Part shown: piece after piece, positions 16,685 to 25,530 of the stretch | How the letters are laid out: each line of letters starts with the position of its first letter | How positions within the stretch are numbered: the first letter of the stretch is position 1 | From: Anaerolineae bacterium | GTDB taxonomy: Bacteria > Chloroflexota > Anaerolineae > Aggregatilineales > Phototrophicaceae | Direction of reading: 5' to 3' | Length of the DNA: 64,000 bases | Assembly: GCA_019912965.1 (NCBI GenBank) | Contig: JAIOHM010000127.1 | Span: 16,577 to 80,576 of the forward strand | The notes under the pieces: model-generated | The model's database searches: none | Told to the model about the DNA's origin: nothing | What the model saw: the letters and a program-made list of their open reading frames with translations, nothing else | Position numbers and translations under genes: made by a program

Positions 16685-18619
16685 ATGGCTGAGACTTTTA
16701 CCTTCCAAGCTGAAATTCAGCAATTACTGGATATTCTGGTTCACTCGCTGTACACCGAGCGCGAAATTTTCCTCCGCGAGGTGGTTTCCAACGCATCCGA
16801 CGCGCTCAACCGGGTGCAATTTGAACTGCTGACCAACCGCGATATTCAGGATTCCGATGCTGAACTGGCTATCGAAATCAAAGCGGATGAAGAAGCCGGA
16901 ACGTTGACGATCAGCGATTCGGGCATCGGCATGACCCATGATGATCTGGTGAATAATCTGGGCATCATCGCCCGCAGCGGTGCGAAAGCCTTTATCGAGG
17001 CTATGAAGGAACGTAACGCGGGCGCGGCCACCGATGTCATCGGGCAGTTCGGCGTTGGTTTCTACTCGGCATTCATGGTAGCGGATAAAGTACGGGTTGT
17101 TTCACGCTCGTATAAACCGGATGAACCCGTTTTCGCTTGGGAATCCGATGGCGGCGCGACTTACAGCATCGAACCCGCCGAACGCGAAACCCGTGGCACG
17201 GACATCACTTTATACTTGAAGGAAGATGCCAAAGAATTCCTCTCCGACTGGAAACTGAAAGACATCATCCGCCGCCACTCGGATTATATTGCCTTCCCAA
17301 TTTATGTGGGCGAGGATGAAGAAGCCACTAATAAACAAACGGCGATCTGGCGTCAAGACCCGAAAGAAGTCACCGACGAGCAGTATACCGATTTTTACAA
17401 GATGCTCACGCTGGATTTTGAGGAGCCGTTGCACCGCATCCATATGCGCGCCGATGTACCGCTGCAATTCTATGCATTGCTGTTTATCCCCGGCAGTGGT
17501 GAACCCAGCGTCCTGAGCCCACGCAAGCAGCCCGGTCTGAAGCTCTATGCTCGCAAAGTGCTGATTCAGGAATACAGCAAAGACCTGCTGCCGGAATATC
17601 TGCAATTTGTGCAGGGCGTGGTGGATAGCGAAGACCTCCCGCTGAACGTCAACCGCGAAAGCGTACAGGCTACGAAGGTGATGGCGAACCTCAAAAAGAC
17701 CGTCACCGGCAAAGTCCTCAGCGAACTCAAGCGCCTTGCCCAGAAGGATAAAGAAACCTACCTGAAGATTTTCGAGCGTTTCGCCCGTTACATCAAGCAG
17801 GGTGTAGTCGTCAGCCCGATGGATCGCACTGATATTGAGCCGCTGTTGTTCTTCACCAGCAACCGCAGTGCCGATGAAAATGATCTGATTTCACTCGACG
17901 ATTATGTTGGGCGTATGGCTGCGAATCAGGAAGATATTTACTACATTTTGGGCGAAGATTTCTACAATGTAGCGCGCAGCCCACACTTGGATTCGTTCCG
18001 CCAGCGTGGCATTGAAGTGCTGTACTTCACTGACCCGGTCGATCCAGTGATGCTGATGGGTCTGTCAGACTACAAAGGCCACCATCTCCGTAATGTGGAT
18101 GAGGCCGATATTGACCTGAGCAGTGTGGGTGAAGCCCAGCCAGACGAGACCCCATCACGCGAAAATCTGGCGGAAGATATTTTTGAATCGCTACGTTCAC
18201 GGTTTGCTGATGTGCTTGGAGCACGTGTGCGTGATGTTCGCAGCAGCAAAAGTTTAACAGGCAGTCCCGCGCGTTTGGTCAGCGATGAACACAGTGCATC
18301 ACGCAACATGTTCCGCCTTAACCGACTGCTGGACAAAGAACACGAACTGCCCGTCAAAATTCTGGAAATCAACCCGCGCCACCCGCTAATGCATAATCTG
18401 AGTGGACTTTTAGCGACCAATGCCGATAATCCGCTGGTGAATGCGGTAGTTGAGCAGGTGTTTGAAACTGCTTTGCTGCAAGATGGCATCCATCCCGATC
18501 CATCCTCGATGGCAGCACGGTTGACCTTATTGATGGAAGCCGCCACAGGTTCGCCCGCCAGCGACCTGAACTTCGAGGCTGCACCGCCTGTTCCCGCCCC
18601 TGAAACTGACGAAGCCTAA
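16685..18619 (+). CDS. htpG: molecular chaperone HtpG (Hsp90)
   Basis: The 644-residue protein has all bacterial Hsp90 landmarks: the GHKL ATPase domain with NASDALNRVQFE, DSGIGMT and GQFGVGFYSAFMV; the middle domain with the NVNRESVQ loop; and a C-terminal dimerisation domain ending VEQVFETALLQDG. It is an ATP-driven clamp that assists late folding of client proteins in the cytoplasm. AAGGAGG lies upstream of the ATG. No CIRCE-type operator is visible upstream. A good hairpin terminator follows. Confidence 0.97.
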   Translation: MAETFTFQAEIQQLLDILVHSLYTEREIFLREVVSNASDALNRVQFELLTNRDIQDSDAELAIEIKADEEAGTLTISDSGIGMTHDDLVNNLGIIARSGAKAFIEAMKERNAGAATDVIGQFGVGFYSAFMVADKVRVVSRSYKPDEPVFAWESDGGATYSIEPAERETRGTDITLYLKEDAKEFLSDWKLKDIIRRHSDYIAFPIYVGEDEEATNKQTAIWRQDPKEVTDEQYTDFYKMLTLDFEEPLHRIHMRADVPLQFYALLFIPGSGEPSVLSPRKQPGLKLYARKVLIQEYSKDLLPEYLQFVQGVVDSEDLPLNVNRESVQATKVMANLKKTVTGKVLSELKRLAQKDKETYLKIFERFARYIKQGVVVSPMDRTDIEPLLFFTSNRSADENDLISLDDYVGRMAANQEDIYYILGEDFYNVARSPHLDSFRQRGIEVLYFTDPVDPVMLMGLSDYKGHHLRNVDEADIDLSSVGEAQPDETPSRENLAEDIFESLRSRFADVLGARVRDVRSSKSLTGSPARLVSDEHSASRNMFRLNRLLDKEHELPVKILEINPRHPLMHNLSGLLATNADNPLVNAVVEQVFETALLQDGIHPDPSSMAARLTLLMEAATGSPASDLNFEAAPPVPAPETDEA

Positions 18620-18632
18620 ACCGAATGCTGCA

Positions 18633-18673
18633 AATCCCCGGTGCATTATAGAGCCGGGGATTGCCCTTGTTTT
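18633..18673 (+). terminator. Rho-independent terminator of htpG
   Basis: A 9-bp stem, AATCCCCGG paired with CCGGGGATT, with a 12-base loop, is followed by GCCCTTGTTTT. It starts 14 bases after the htpG stop. Confidence 0.75.
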
Positions 18674-18755
18674 ACATCGCTCCGTTGCAGGGGCGTCGGT
18701 TTTAAGATAGACTCACGTTCACATTTCGTCAGGTTTTGATGTACATGAATGCACA

Positions 18756-19166
18756 ATGACTGTGAACGTAGATTCTGCTGTGCAACAACTCATTGAAGTG
18801 GCGATTGCTGCCGCTGGCAATGCGTATATACCCTACTCGAATTATCCGGTAGGGGCTGGCCTGCGGGCATTGGATGGCACGATCTACAGCGGCTGTAATG
18901 TGGAAAACGCCTCCTACCCGGTGACGATTTGCGGCGAGCGCACAGCGTTGGTCAAGGCCGTCAGTGAAGGCCGTCGCCAGTTTGATCTGTTGGTGGTTGC
19001 TACTCGCAATGCGGGTTCGCCCTGTGGGATGTGCCGCCAGATGCTTTACGAATTCGCCCCCAATTTGCGCGTCATCACTGTTGATATGGATGGCAATATT
19101 CACACCGATGTCCTCCTGACCGATCTCCTGTTAGACGGCTTCGGCCCAGACCGTCTCCCCCGCTAA
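18756..19166 (+). CDS. cdd: cytidine deaminase
   Basis: A 136-residue homotetrameric-type cytidine deaminase. The zinc site is complete: the first ligand in CNVENASYPVTICGER (the Cys-type variant, with the catalytic Glu in CGERTA) and the pair in PCGMCRQ. It converts cytidine and deoxycytidine to uridine and deoxyuridine for pyrimidine salvage. The N-terminal YSNYPVGAGLRALDG is the usual substrate-binding strand. It ends 3 bases before recO, so the two are probably co-transcribed. Confidence 0.95.
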   Translation: MTVNVDSAVQQLIEVAIAAAGNAYIPYSNYPVGAGLRALDGTIYSGCNVENASYPVTICGERTALVKAVSEGRRQFDLLVVATRNAGSPCGMCRQMLYEFAPNLRVITVDMDGNIHTDVLLTDLLLDGFGPDRLPR

Positions 19167-19169
19167 CCG

Positions 19170-19940
19170 ATGCCCCGCGCTGAACGTGCATTTCGCACGC
19201 CGGTAATTATTCTCAAACGGCGGGATTTTGGTGAAGCCGACCGCATTTTGACGCTGTTGACGCCCGAACATGGCAAACTGGATGTGATTGCCAAAGGGGC
19301 GCGCAAACCGACCAGCCATAAAACCGGACATGTCGAACTCTTTACCCGCGCGGATATGCTGATTCACAAAGGCCGTGATTTGGATATTGTGGCGCAGGCC
19401 GAAATGGTTGAACCCTATCTGGGCATCCGCGAAGATTTGACGCGCGGCGCTTATGCCAGTTATGCCGCCGAGCTGCTTGACCGTTTCACCGCCGAAGCCG
19501 ATGCTGATTTTGGCGAACTGTTTACGCTGGTGGACGAAACGCTGGAACGGCTGTGTAATGACAGCGATCCCCGTTTGGCCGTGCGCTATTATGAAACGCG
19601 CCTGCTCGATCTGGTTGGATTTCGCCCGGAGTTGAATGAATGTGTTGTTAGCCGGGAAGAAGTCGAGGCCGAAGACCAATTCTTTAGCTATGCGCTGGGG
19701 GGTGCGGTTAAACCCGGTTTCGCACACGATGGTATGGCCGCCGTGCCGATTTCAATGGTGACCCTCAAACTGCTTCGGCATATGCAGCGCAGCCCATACA
19801 CCCATGTTAAAAATCTGAATATCAGCCTATCCTTGCATGACGATGCCGAGCGCATCCTGCTGGGCTACATCACGTTTGTTTTGGAACGTAAGTTGCAGAG
19901 TGTGGATTTCATCCGCCGAATTCGGCAAAAAAGTAAATAA
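19170..19940 (+). CDS. recO: DNA repair protein RecO
   Basis: The 256-residue protein has the RecO OB-fold N terminus (VIILKRRDFGEADRILTLLTPEHGKLDVIAKGARK) and the helical C-terminal domain. RecO mediates loading of RecA on SSB-coated DNA with RecR. Most RecO proteins carry a four-cysteine zinc site in the C-terminal part, but here the matching segment (RPELNECVVSREEVEAEDQF through GGAVKPGFAH) keeps a single Cys, so the site appears lost. The gene starts 3 bases after cdd and is followed 12 bases later by a large protein of unknown family. Confidence 0.92.
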   Translation: MPRAERAFRTPVIILKRRDFGEADRILTLLTPEHGKLDVIAKGARKPTSHKTGHVELFTRADMLIHKGRDLDIVAQAEMVEPYLGIREDLTRGAYASYAAELLDRFTAEADADFGELFTLVDETLERLCNDSDPRLAVRYYETRLLDLVGFRPELNECVVSREEVEAEDQFFSYALGGAVKPGFAHDGMAAVPISMVTLKLLRHMQRSPYTHVKNLNISLSLHDDAERILLGYITFVLERKLQSVDFIRRIRQKSK

Positions 19941-19952
19941 ATCGGGCAGTTT

Positions 19953-21830
19953 ATGATGAAGGTGGTTGGGGTGAACGAGGGGGAACAGCCGTTTACGAAC
20001 GGGGTAGAACCAGACATCGAGTCGATTAAAGCCGCCCTGAGCAGTGATAATGTTCTGGACGCTGCACTGCGCTTGGATTATGCCCGGAAACTGCTGGCCT
20101 ATGCGCTGGAAACCCGCGATGCAGAAGCTGGTGGGCTGGTTGCGCGTTTGATGGATGCTGACCCAGCTCTGGATTCAGTATTGGATTCGGCATTAAACGA
20201 TGCCCTCCACGATCAGCCAGATATAGTCTACAGCTTTGTGCGGGCGCGCGTGGCCGAAAATCTTAACCCGCGCTGGTTGTTCCGCCTGAAAGTTGCAGCG
20301 GTCTATTCCATGCGTGTGGCGATAAACGATGCGGGAAGCTGCGAAACCATAATCAACTGGCTGACGTTGCTTGCCCGCGAACCCGCGACTTACGAACTCA
20401 CCGATGTGCTGCATTTTGGCATTCTGGCCGCCCAGGAACAAACCCATACCGATCCCGATCTGGCGCGGGCACTGGTGCTGTTGGCAGCCAAGCGCGATCC
20501 AGCCGTTATTGATACGCTGCTGGATGATCCGGCGCTGCTCGAAGCACTTCCCAATAATATCGGGCGTGTGCTGCGTGACTTTGACGGCGACCCAATGGTG
20601 CTGTTTCAAAACAAGGGTGCGGAAATCTTTTTGATCGGGATGGCACGGGCGGCACGGGCAGGCGTGGGCGCAATGTTCATTCCGGCAAACCTCGGTAAAA
20701 TCTGGGATTTATATATCGGCTTACAACCGATTAACCCCATGCTCCCGGCGCATTACCAGCCTGCCAGCATTGTACAGGTCTGGCTGGAAAATGGCGCGGC
20801 TTTCCTGAGCATGGAATCGCTGGAAATGCTGGCGACATTGGCTTTACGGAGTCGTCAGGATGATTTGTTTCTGGGTTTGCTGCATCAGGAAGATGGGGCG
20901 AAAGCCTTATTTCTGCGGCTGATTTATATCCTCGAACACAGCGAACGCACCATCAACGACGCCATCGACCTGATCGGGCGGGTGGTGCTGGCCGGGGATA
21001 TGTCGCCGGGGCAGGCGGCCATTCTGTATATCACCATGCTGGACGGGCTGGAATGGCGGCGGGAGGCGCTGCCGCTGGTGCAGCAGGTAGCCCGCACCTT
21101 GAACCAATTCCCGAATATCGAGTTAAGGCCGGAAGCCCTCTGGCATATGCTGAACTTAGGGGCGGAGGTCAAGGACGAATTAATCGTCAAAGTGGCGACT
21201 AAACGGCTGGTACATACACTGGAAGCCACCGAAGACGACGTGCAATTTGTGGAAAACCTGCGCCGGTTGGCAGCCCAGACAGCCTGGAGCGAAACGCTGC
21301 GGAGTTACGCGACCAACTGGTGGCGTGGGTTTATCCGGGGGCAGCCCATCGCCCGTTTATCCCGGTTGGATAAGGCACTGGATGGCAAACGTTCTCTGGA
21401 AGAAGAACGGAGTGTTCTGCACACCCTGACCGGGCTGCGTAAAATGCTTGGCGGGCGAACGCTGAAAGAATTCGCCAGCGACATCCGCGCGGCCTATACC
21501 GTGCTGGAAGCTCTCGGCGAATCTTTTGACCCCAGCACTAAACGCAGCGGGCAGTTCGACGCCCAGATTATGCGGGCTGAGCTGGACGCGCGCGAAGATC
21601 AGATTTCCCCACAGGAACGCCAAATCCTCGCCAACAACCTCAAGGAATTGGCGCAGATTATCGCGGCGATGGGCGATAACCGCACCCGTGCCAACCTTAT
21701 CCGGCGGGGTGATGACCTCGACCGCGATTTGATGTCTGGTGAACAGAAACCGCACAGCGCGGTTGATGCCATGAAATGGCTCTCTGGTTATTGGGGCGGG
21801 ACGCAGGAGGATGGCGAGGGCGATGCATAA
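19953..21830 (+). CDS. large alpha-helical protein of unknown function
   Basis: I do not recognise this 625-residue protein. It is almost entirely alpha-helical by composition, with repeated helical-hairpin-like segments (e.g. LDYARKLLAYALETRDAEAGGLVARLMD, LVLLAAKRDPAVIDTLLDDPALLEALP and LEMLATLALRSRQDDLFLGLL). It has no signal peptide or membrane segment. The C-terminal 150 residues are charged and contain a probable coiled region (EERSVLHTLTGLRKMLGGRTLKEFASDI). It follows recO by 12 bases and is likely part of the cdd-recO unit, which is the only hint to function. A solenoid scaffold is the simplest guess. Confidence 0.7.
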   Translation: MMKVVGVNEGEQPFTNGVEPDIESIKAALSSDNVLDAALRLDYARKLLAYALETRDAEAGGLVARLMDADPALDSVLDSALNDALHDQPDIVYSFVRARVAENLNPRWLFRLKVAAVYSMRVAINDAGSCETIINWLTLLAREPATYELTDVLHFGILAAQEQTHTDPDLARALVLLAAKRDPAVIDTLLDDPALLEALPNNIGRVLRDFDGDPMVLFQNKGAEIFLIGMARAARAGVGAMFIPANLGKIWDLYIGLQPINPMLPAHYQPASIVQVWLENGAAFLSMESLEMLATLALRSRQDDLFLGLLHQEDGAKALFLRLIYILEHSERTINDAIDLIGRVVLAGDMSPGQAAILYITMLDGLEWRREALPLVQQVARTLNQFPNIELRPEALWHMLNLGAEVKDELIVKVATKRLVHTLEATEDDVQFVENLRRLAAQTAWSETLRSYATNWWRGFIRGQPIARLSRLDKALDGKRSLEEERSVLHTLTGLRKMLGGRTLKEFASDIRAAYTVLEALGESFDPSTKRSGQFDAQIMRAELDAREDQISPQERQILANNLKELAQIIAAMGDNRTRANLIRRGDDLDRDLMSGEQKPHSAVDAMKWLSGYWGGTQEDGEGDA

Positions 21831-21854
21831 CGCTGCACCCTCCTTGCAAATCGG

Positions 21855-22238
21855 CTAACTGCTGCCGACCATACGCCGCGCCTCATCCACGCTTCCTGCG
21901 AACTGGAACGGACGGCCTTCCAGTCGGTAGCCGTAAACGGTTTGAAAACCTGCGTAAGCCGCGCGGATCAGTGCCCCTGCGCCGATCACAATTTTGTGTC
22001 CCTCATTTGCCCGCGCTTCACCCTGTGCGAACAGATCACCCGCTGCGCTCATAAAGTCGCGGGGCAAACCGCCCGCCTTGCTAATGTCGATGATGAGATG
22101 AACCTGATGGGGTACGCTGATGATGTGGTCATCCGCCTGCTGTATCGCTGCCTTTAGGGTATCCCACGTCCAGCCGCGCTCAAATTCCAGATGGACGATG
22201 GTCTTTTCGGGGGTAGCCCACTGAACACGAATCGTCAT
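21855..22238 (-). CDS. small SpoIIAA/STAS-like protein
   Basis: The 127-residue product is soluble, with an alternating beta/alpha pattern: IRVQWATPEKTIVHLEFERGW, then VHLIIDISKAGGLP and KIVIGAGALIRAAY. This resembles the SpoIIAA-like/STAS fold, in which a central strand with an Asp (here LIIDISKAG) lies before a helix. A similar protein is encoded at 27175-27549. AAGGAGAA lies before the ATG. A regulatory role is inference. Confidence 0.55.
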   Translation of the reverse strand: MTIRVQWATPEKTIVHLEFERGWTWDTLKAAIQQADDHIISVPHQVHLIIDISKAGGLPRDFMSAAGDLFAQGEARANEGHKIVIGAGALIRAAYAGFQTVYGYRLEGRPFQFAGSVDEARRMVGSS

Positions 22239-22310
22239 GGGGCGAAGTTCTCCTTAAATCACTGACTGGGGCGATGAGGCTCGCCCTGCATTCTAATACG
22301 TCTTACCCCC

Positions 22311-22344
22311 AAAAAAGTTGTAAGGGCGTCTAACTGGACGCCCT
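22311..22344 (-). terminator. Rho-independent terminator of the cNMP-binding gene
   Basis: On the minus strand an 8-bp stem (AGGGCGTC paired with GACGCCCT, 6-base loop) is followed, six bases later, by six Ts. It lies 20 bases after the stop of the 22364-22801 gene. Confidence 0.6.
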
Positions 22345-22363
22345 GTAAAGCCACCATAGCAGC

Positions 22364-22801
22364 CTAGAGGCTTTCCATCACACGGCGGAAGCGTTTGGCG
22401 AGTTCCTTCAACACCGCAATGGGAATATCCGCATCTTCGCGCAGCGCAGAAAGAAAATCCAACTGTGTCAGAATCAAACATTGGGTCGGTTCGGTAGCGA
22501 TGACCGAGGCCGTGCGCGGTTCTTCATCCAGCAGCGAGAGTTCTCCAAAGAAATCGGTTGGACCAAAAGTGTTGACCACCTGCTTTTCGCCGCCCGGATA
22601 TTCGCGGATGGCTTCGGCGTGGCCGCTTTCGACAACGAATAACCCGATTCCAATCGTGCCTTGTGTGACGATGGTTTCGCCAGCAGCATAGGAACGTTCC
22701 GAGAAGCGTTTCGCCAGACGGGCGAACTGGCGGTCTTCGTCCAGCCCTTTAAACAGGGGGACAGTTTGAATAAAGCGTTTGATTTTATCGTGTTCTGGCA
22801 T
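22364..22801 (-). CDS. cyclic nucleotide-binding domain protein
   Basis: The 145-residue protein is a lone cNMP-binding domain: LARLAKRF-type helix, YAAGETIVTQGTIGIGLFVVESG, then the phosphate cassette FGELSLLDEEPRTASVIATEPTQCLIL. No HTH or other effector is fused, so it acts alone or as a binding partner. The ATG at 22801 is preferred over an upstream 27-residue extension because AAGGA lies 5 bases before it. A terminator follows. The ligand (cAMP, cGMP or none) cannot be told from sequence; the motif FGELSLLDEEPRTAS has the Arg that binds the cyclic phosphate. Confidence 0.85.
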   Translation of the reverse strand: MPEHDKIKRFIQTVPLFKGLDEDRQFARLAKRFSERSYAAGETIVTQGTIGIGLFVVESGHAEAIREYPGGEKQVVNTFGPTDFFGELSLLDEEPRTASVIATEPTQCLILTQLDFLSALREDADIPIAVLKELAKRFRRVMESL

Positions 22802-22913
22802 GGCTATCCTTGCTTTCGTGATGTAACTTTCATCGGGCGTGTGCAATAAAGGAATTATAACGATCAGACGGCGGGTGTACAATCAACTCAAACACTTCAT
22901 CAACTGGGGAATT

Positions 22914-24161
22914 ATGACCAACGAAACCTTCGATCTGGAATTAGACGGGATGGCACACGGTGGCAGTGCATTAGGCCGGTACGCCGGACGCACGGTGTTT
23001 GTACCCTACACCATACCCGGTGAAAGAGTGCAGGCGCACACAGTGAGCGAAAAAGGGCGTGTGATTTTTGCCGAAGGCGTCAAACTGCTGGAAGCCTCCG
23101 CCGACCGGGTGCGCCCGCGCTGCCCGCATTTTGGGCCGGGTCGTTGTGGTCGCTGTCAGTGGCAGCATATCGATTACCCCGCCCAGTTATTGCTCAAGCA
23201 GGATGTGCTGGCTGACCAGTTGGAACGCATCGGCGGTTTTCGGGATGCTGATGTGCGCCCCGTAATCGCCAGCCCGGAACAATGGGGCTATAACTGGCGT
23301 ATGACGTTTCAGGTCATAAACGGGGAACTAGGGTTGCCGATGCAATCCCCGCCGAACAGCGCTACACGAGGCAATATTCCCATCACCGAATGCCACATTT
23401 TGCACCCGGATTTGCTGGCATTGAAAGAATCGCTTGATCTGGAAAAGCTGGCCGGGCTGGAAGAAATTATCTTGCAGCAGGGCAGCGACGGTGGGGCTAT
23501 GATCGTCATTTTTATGAAAGATGATCTGCCGCCGGAACTGGAAACCGATTTGCCGATGAGCGTCAATTTACTCCTCAGCACCAACGAACCCGTCAACCTG
23601 ATTGGCGATACCCACAGCGGCTACACCCTCAAGGGGCGAAACTTGCGGACAACTGCCGGGAGTTTCCTGCGACCGAACCTCGCCCAACTGGATCGTCTGG
23701 TCGATGAAGTGCTTTTAGGATTGGGTGACCTGAACGGCAAGGCAGTGCTGGATTTATACGCGGGTGTTGGGGTTTACAGCGCATTTATGGCGAGTGCTGC
23801 GCGGTTGGTGACATTGGTGGAAAGTTATCCACCTGCTGTTAATGATGCTGACGAGAACTTGGCCGATTTCGATAATGTGGATGTGATCGAAGGCGCGGTC
23901 GAAGATGTGTTAGATGCGTTAGAAGATCACTATGATGCGGCAGTAATCGACCCACCCGCTGATGGTTTGAGTGGTGATGCTCTGGATGCTTTGGATGATC
24001 TTGGTGTGCCGCGTCTGGTTTATGTCAGCAGCGATCCGGCCACGCTGGCGCGCGACGGCAAACGGCTGGCGGCGAAAGGCTATCGGCTGGCTTATGCCCA
24101 ACCCATTGACCTCGCGCCGCAAACCTATTACATAGATACGGTAGGGGTATTTGAAAGGTAG
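22914..24161 (+). CDS. TrmA/RumA-family RNA uracil methyltransferase homologue with an altered active site
   Basis: The 415-residue protein has the TRAM-type N terminus (TFDLELDGMAHGGSALGRYAGRTVFVPYTIPGE), a 4Fe-4S cluster set C70, C78, C81 (CPHFGPGRCGRCQW) plus a fourth Cys in ITECHILHP, and a SAM motif VLDLYAGVGVYSA. This is RlmD (RumA) architecture. The catalytic nucleophile, normally Cys in the motif YVSCNP, is Ser373 here (YVSSDPATLARD), and the usual C-terminal H-x-E is YYIDTV. It may have lost or changed m5U activity. The ATG at 22914 is chosen for its GGGGAA site; an upstream extension exists. It converges with rsfS. Confidence 0.85.
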   Translation: MTNETFDLELDGMAHGGSALGRYAGRTVFVPYTIPGERVQAHTVSEKGRVIFAEGVKLLEASADRVRPRCPHFGPGRCGRCQWQHIDYPAQLLLKQDVLADQLERIGGFRDADVRPVIASPEQWGYNWRMTFQVINGELGLPMQSPPNSATRGNIPITECHILHPDLLALKESLDLEKLAGLEEIILQQGSDGGAMIVIFMKDDLPPELETDLPMSVNLLLSTNEPVNLIGDTHSGYTLKGRNLRTTAGSFLRPNLAQLDRLVDEVLLGLGDLNGKAVLDLYAGVGVYSAFMASAARLVTLVESYPPAVNDADENLADFDNVDVIEGAVEDVLDALEDHYDAAVIDPPADGLSGDALDALDDLGVPRLVYVSSDPATLARDGKRLAAKGYRLAYAQPIDLAPQTYYIDTVGVFER

Positions 24162-24164
24162 TGC

Positions 24165-24539
24165 TTACTGAATGCTCAACAGCACATGCGCCCCGCTCCA
24201 CAACCCTTCCAGATCGTAGAAACGGCGCTTTTCATTCAGGAACAGGTGAACCACAATATCACCAAAATCCATCAGCACCCAGCCGCTTTCCGCTGTACCT
24301 TCGACGGAAAAGGGCAGTCTTTCGTAGCGTTCTTTAACTGCTGTTCGCACGTAATCCGACAGCGCCTTTAGTTGGCGGTCGCTGTTGCCGTTGCAGATCA
24401 CGAAAAAATCCGCGATGATGGCATCCGGGCGCAAATCCAGCAGGACAATATCTTCAGCTTTTTTGTCTTCTACTACATCAACAATGTAGCGAGCGAGTTC
24501 CAGAGTATCCAGAACATTCCTCCTGTGTATCTTTGTCAC
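24165..24539 (-). CDS. rsfS: ribosomal silencing factor RsfS
   Basis: A RsfS (YbeB/DUF143) protein of about 115 to 124 residues: LELARYIVDVVEDKKAEDIVLLDLRPDAIIADFFVICNGNSDRQLKALSDYV through VLMDFGDIVVHLFLNEKRRFYDLE. It binds ribosomal protein L14 (uL14) and blocks subunit joining when nutrients fail. The start is uncertain. The annotated GTG at 24539 has no good ribosome-binding site. An AGGAGG lies downstream, six bases before an in-frame CTG at residue 10, so a short form starting there is possible. Confidence 0.93.
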   Translation of the reverse strand: MTKIHRRNVLDTLELARYIVDVVEDKKAEDIVLLDLRPDAIIADFFVICNGNSDRQLKALSDYVRTAVKERYERLPFSVEGTAESGWVLMDFGDIVVHLFLNEKRRFYDLEGLWSGAHVLLSIQ

Positions 24540-24677
24540 TTTAGCTTTTAACAGAGTATCAATTGGGTTTTAGTAGTTGGTGATTAGTTTTAGAGAACCA
24601 ATAACCAAAAACCTGTTTAGCTCTGTTACAGCAAATATTGACCTTATTCTAGCACATTTATGCTGTACGAGTGAGCC

Positions 24678-25493
24678 TCAGCTAACTGCCGCCTGATGTC
24701 GTTCACGCAGGAAGTCATGGATTGCCCCGACTGTGCGGGTAGGTTCTTCGTCCAGCGGGTGATGATGGCTGCGTGGCAGTTCCACTAAACGGCTGTTTGG
24801 TAAATGCTTTGCCGCCAGATAGCTTTCTTTGGTTGGTACGGTTAAATCCCGTTTGCCGACGATCACCAGTGTTGGCTGGCGCAGGGCAGGCAAATGCGGT
24901 TCGAGGTTTTCGCGGGCAATGCTGGTTAATCCACCCATCGCTGCCTGCCACGAGGTACGTTTGAAATCCAGCCGTGTGCGGGTTGCCGCTTCTTCGTCCA
25001 TGTACCAGGGTGCTTTCAGCAGCGAAGGCAGGAAATCAGACTGTGCCAGCATCCAGAACGGCTTGGACTTGGCGACCGCAAAACTGCCCAGACTGCTGGT
25101 AATCAAACGGCTGATTTCAATCGGAACGCCATAACTTCCCGTCACAACCGAGGACATCAACACCAATCGTTCGGCTAAATCCGGCCGTGCCAGCGCCAGC
25201 TTGAGCGTCAGCATTCCACCCATCGAATGTCCCATGATGGCGGCTGGACGAATGCCGTGCTGATCGCAAAAATCAATCAGCAGCGCTGTATGGGTTTCGA
25301 TGTCCGGCAGTTCCATTTCGGGGCGCGGCGATTCGCCGAATCCATACAGATCGACCGCCCAGAAACGAGCCTCGTCTTTCAGGTCATGCATCAGCCGTGA
25401 CCACATCTGGCTGGAACTCGCCCAGCCGTGAATCAGCAGTACGTCCGGGCCATCACCAATGCGGGTATAATGGAGGGGAGGGGTAATCATCAT
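24678..25493 (-). CDS. alpha/beta-hydrolase
   Basis: A 271-residue alpha/beta-hydrolase with oxyanion region LIHGWASSS, nucleophile GHSMGG, acid in VIVGKRDLTVP and histidine in SRSHHHPLDE, so the catalytic triad is complete. The lid region is helical (LITSSLGSFAVAKSKPFWMLAQ). The sequence resembles esterase or carboxylesterase BioH/MhpC-type enzymes, but the substrate is not deducible. It is divergent from the MerR gene at 25531, with only 37 bases between starts, so the two promoters must overlap. Confidence 0.9.
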   Translation of the reverse strand: MMITPPLHYTRIGDGPDVLLIHGWASSSQMWSRLMHDLKDEARFWAVDLYGFGESPRPEMELPDIETHTALLIDFCDQHGIRPAAIMGHSMGGMLTLKLALARPDLAERLVLMSSVVTGSYGVPIEISRLITSSLGSFAVAKSKPFWMLAQSDFLPSLLKAPWYMDEEAATRTRLDFKRTSWQAAMGGLTSIARENLEPHLPALRQPTLVIVGKRDLTVPTKESYLAAKHLPNSRLVELPRSHHHPLDEEPTRTVGAIHDFLRERHQAAVS

Positions 25494-25530
25494 GCCCGAA
25501 TTATAACATGAGATTGTTTCGGCAAAGCAA

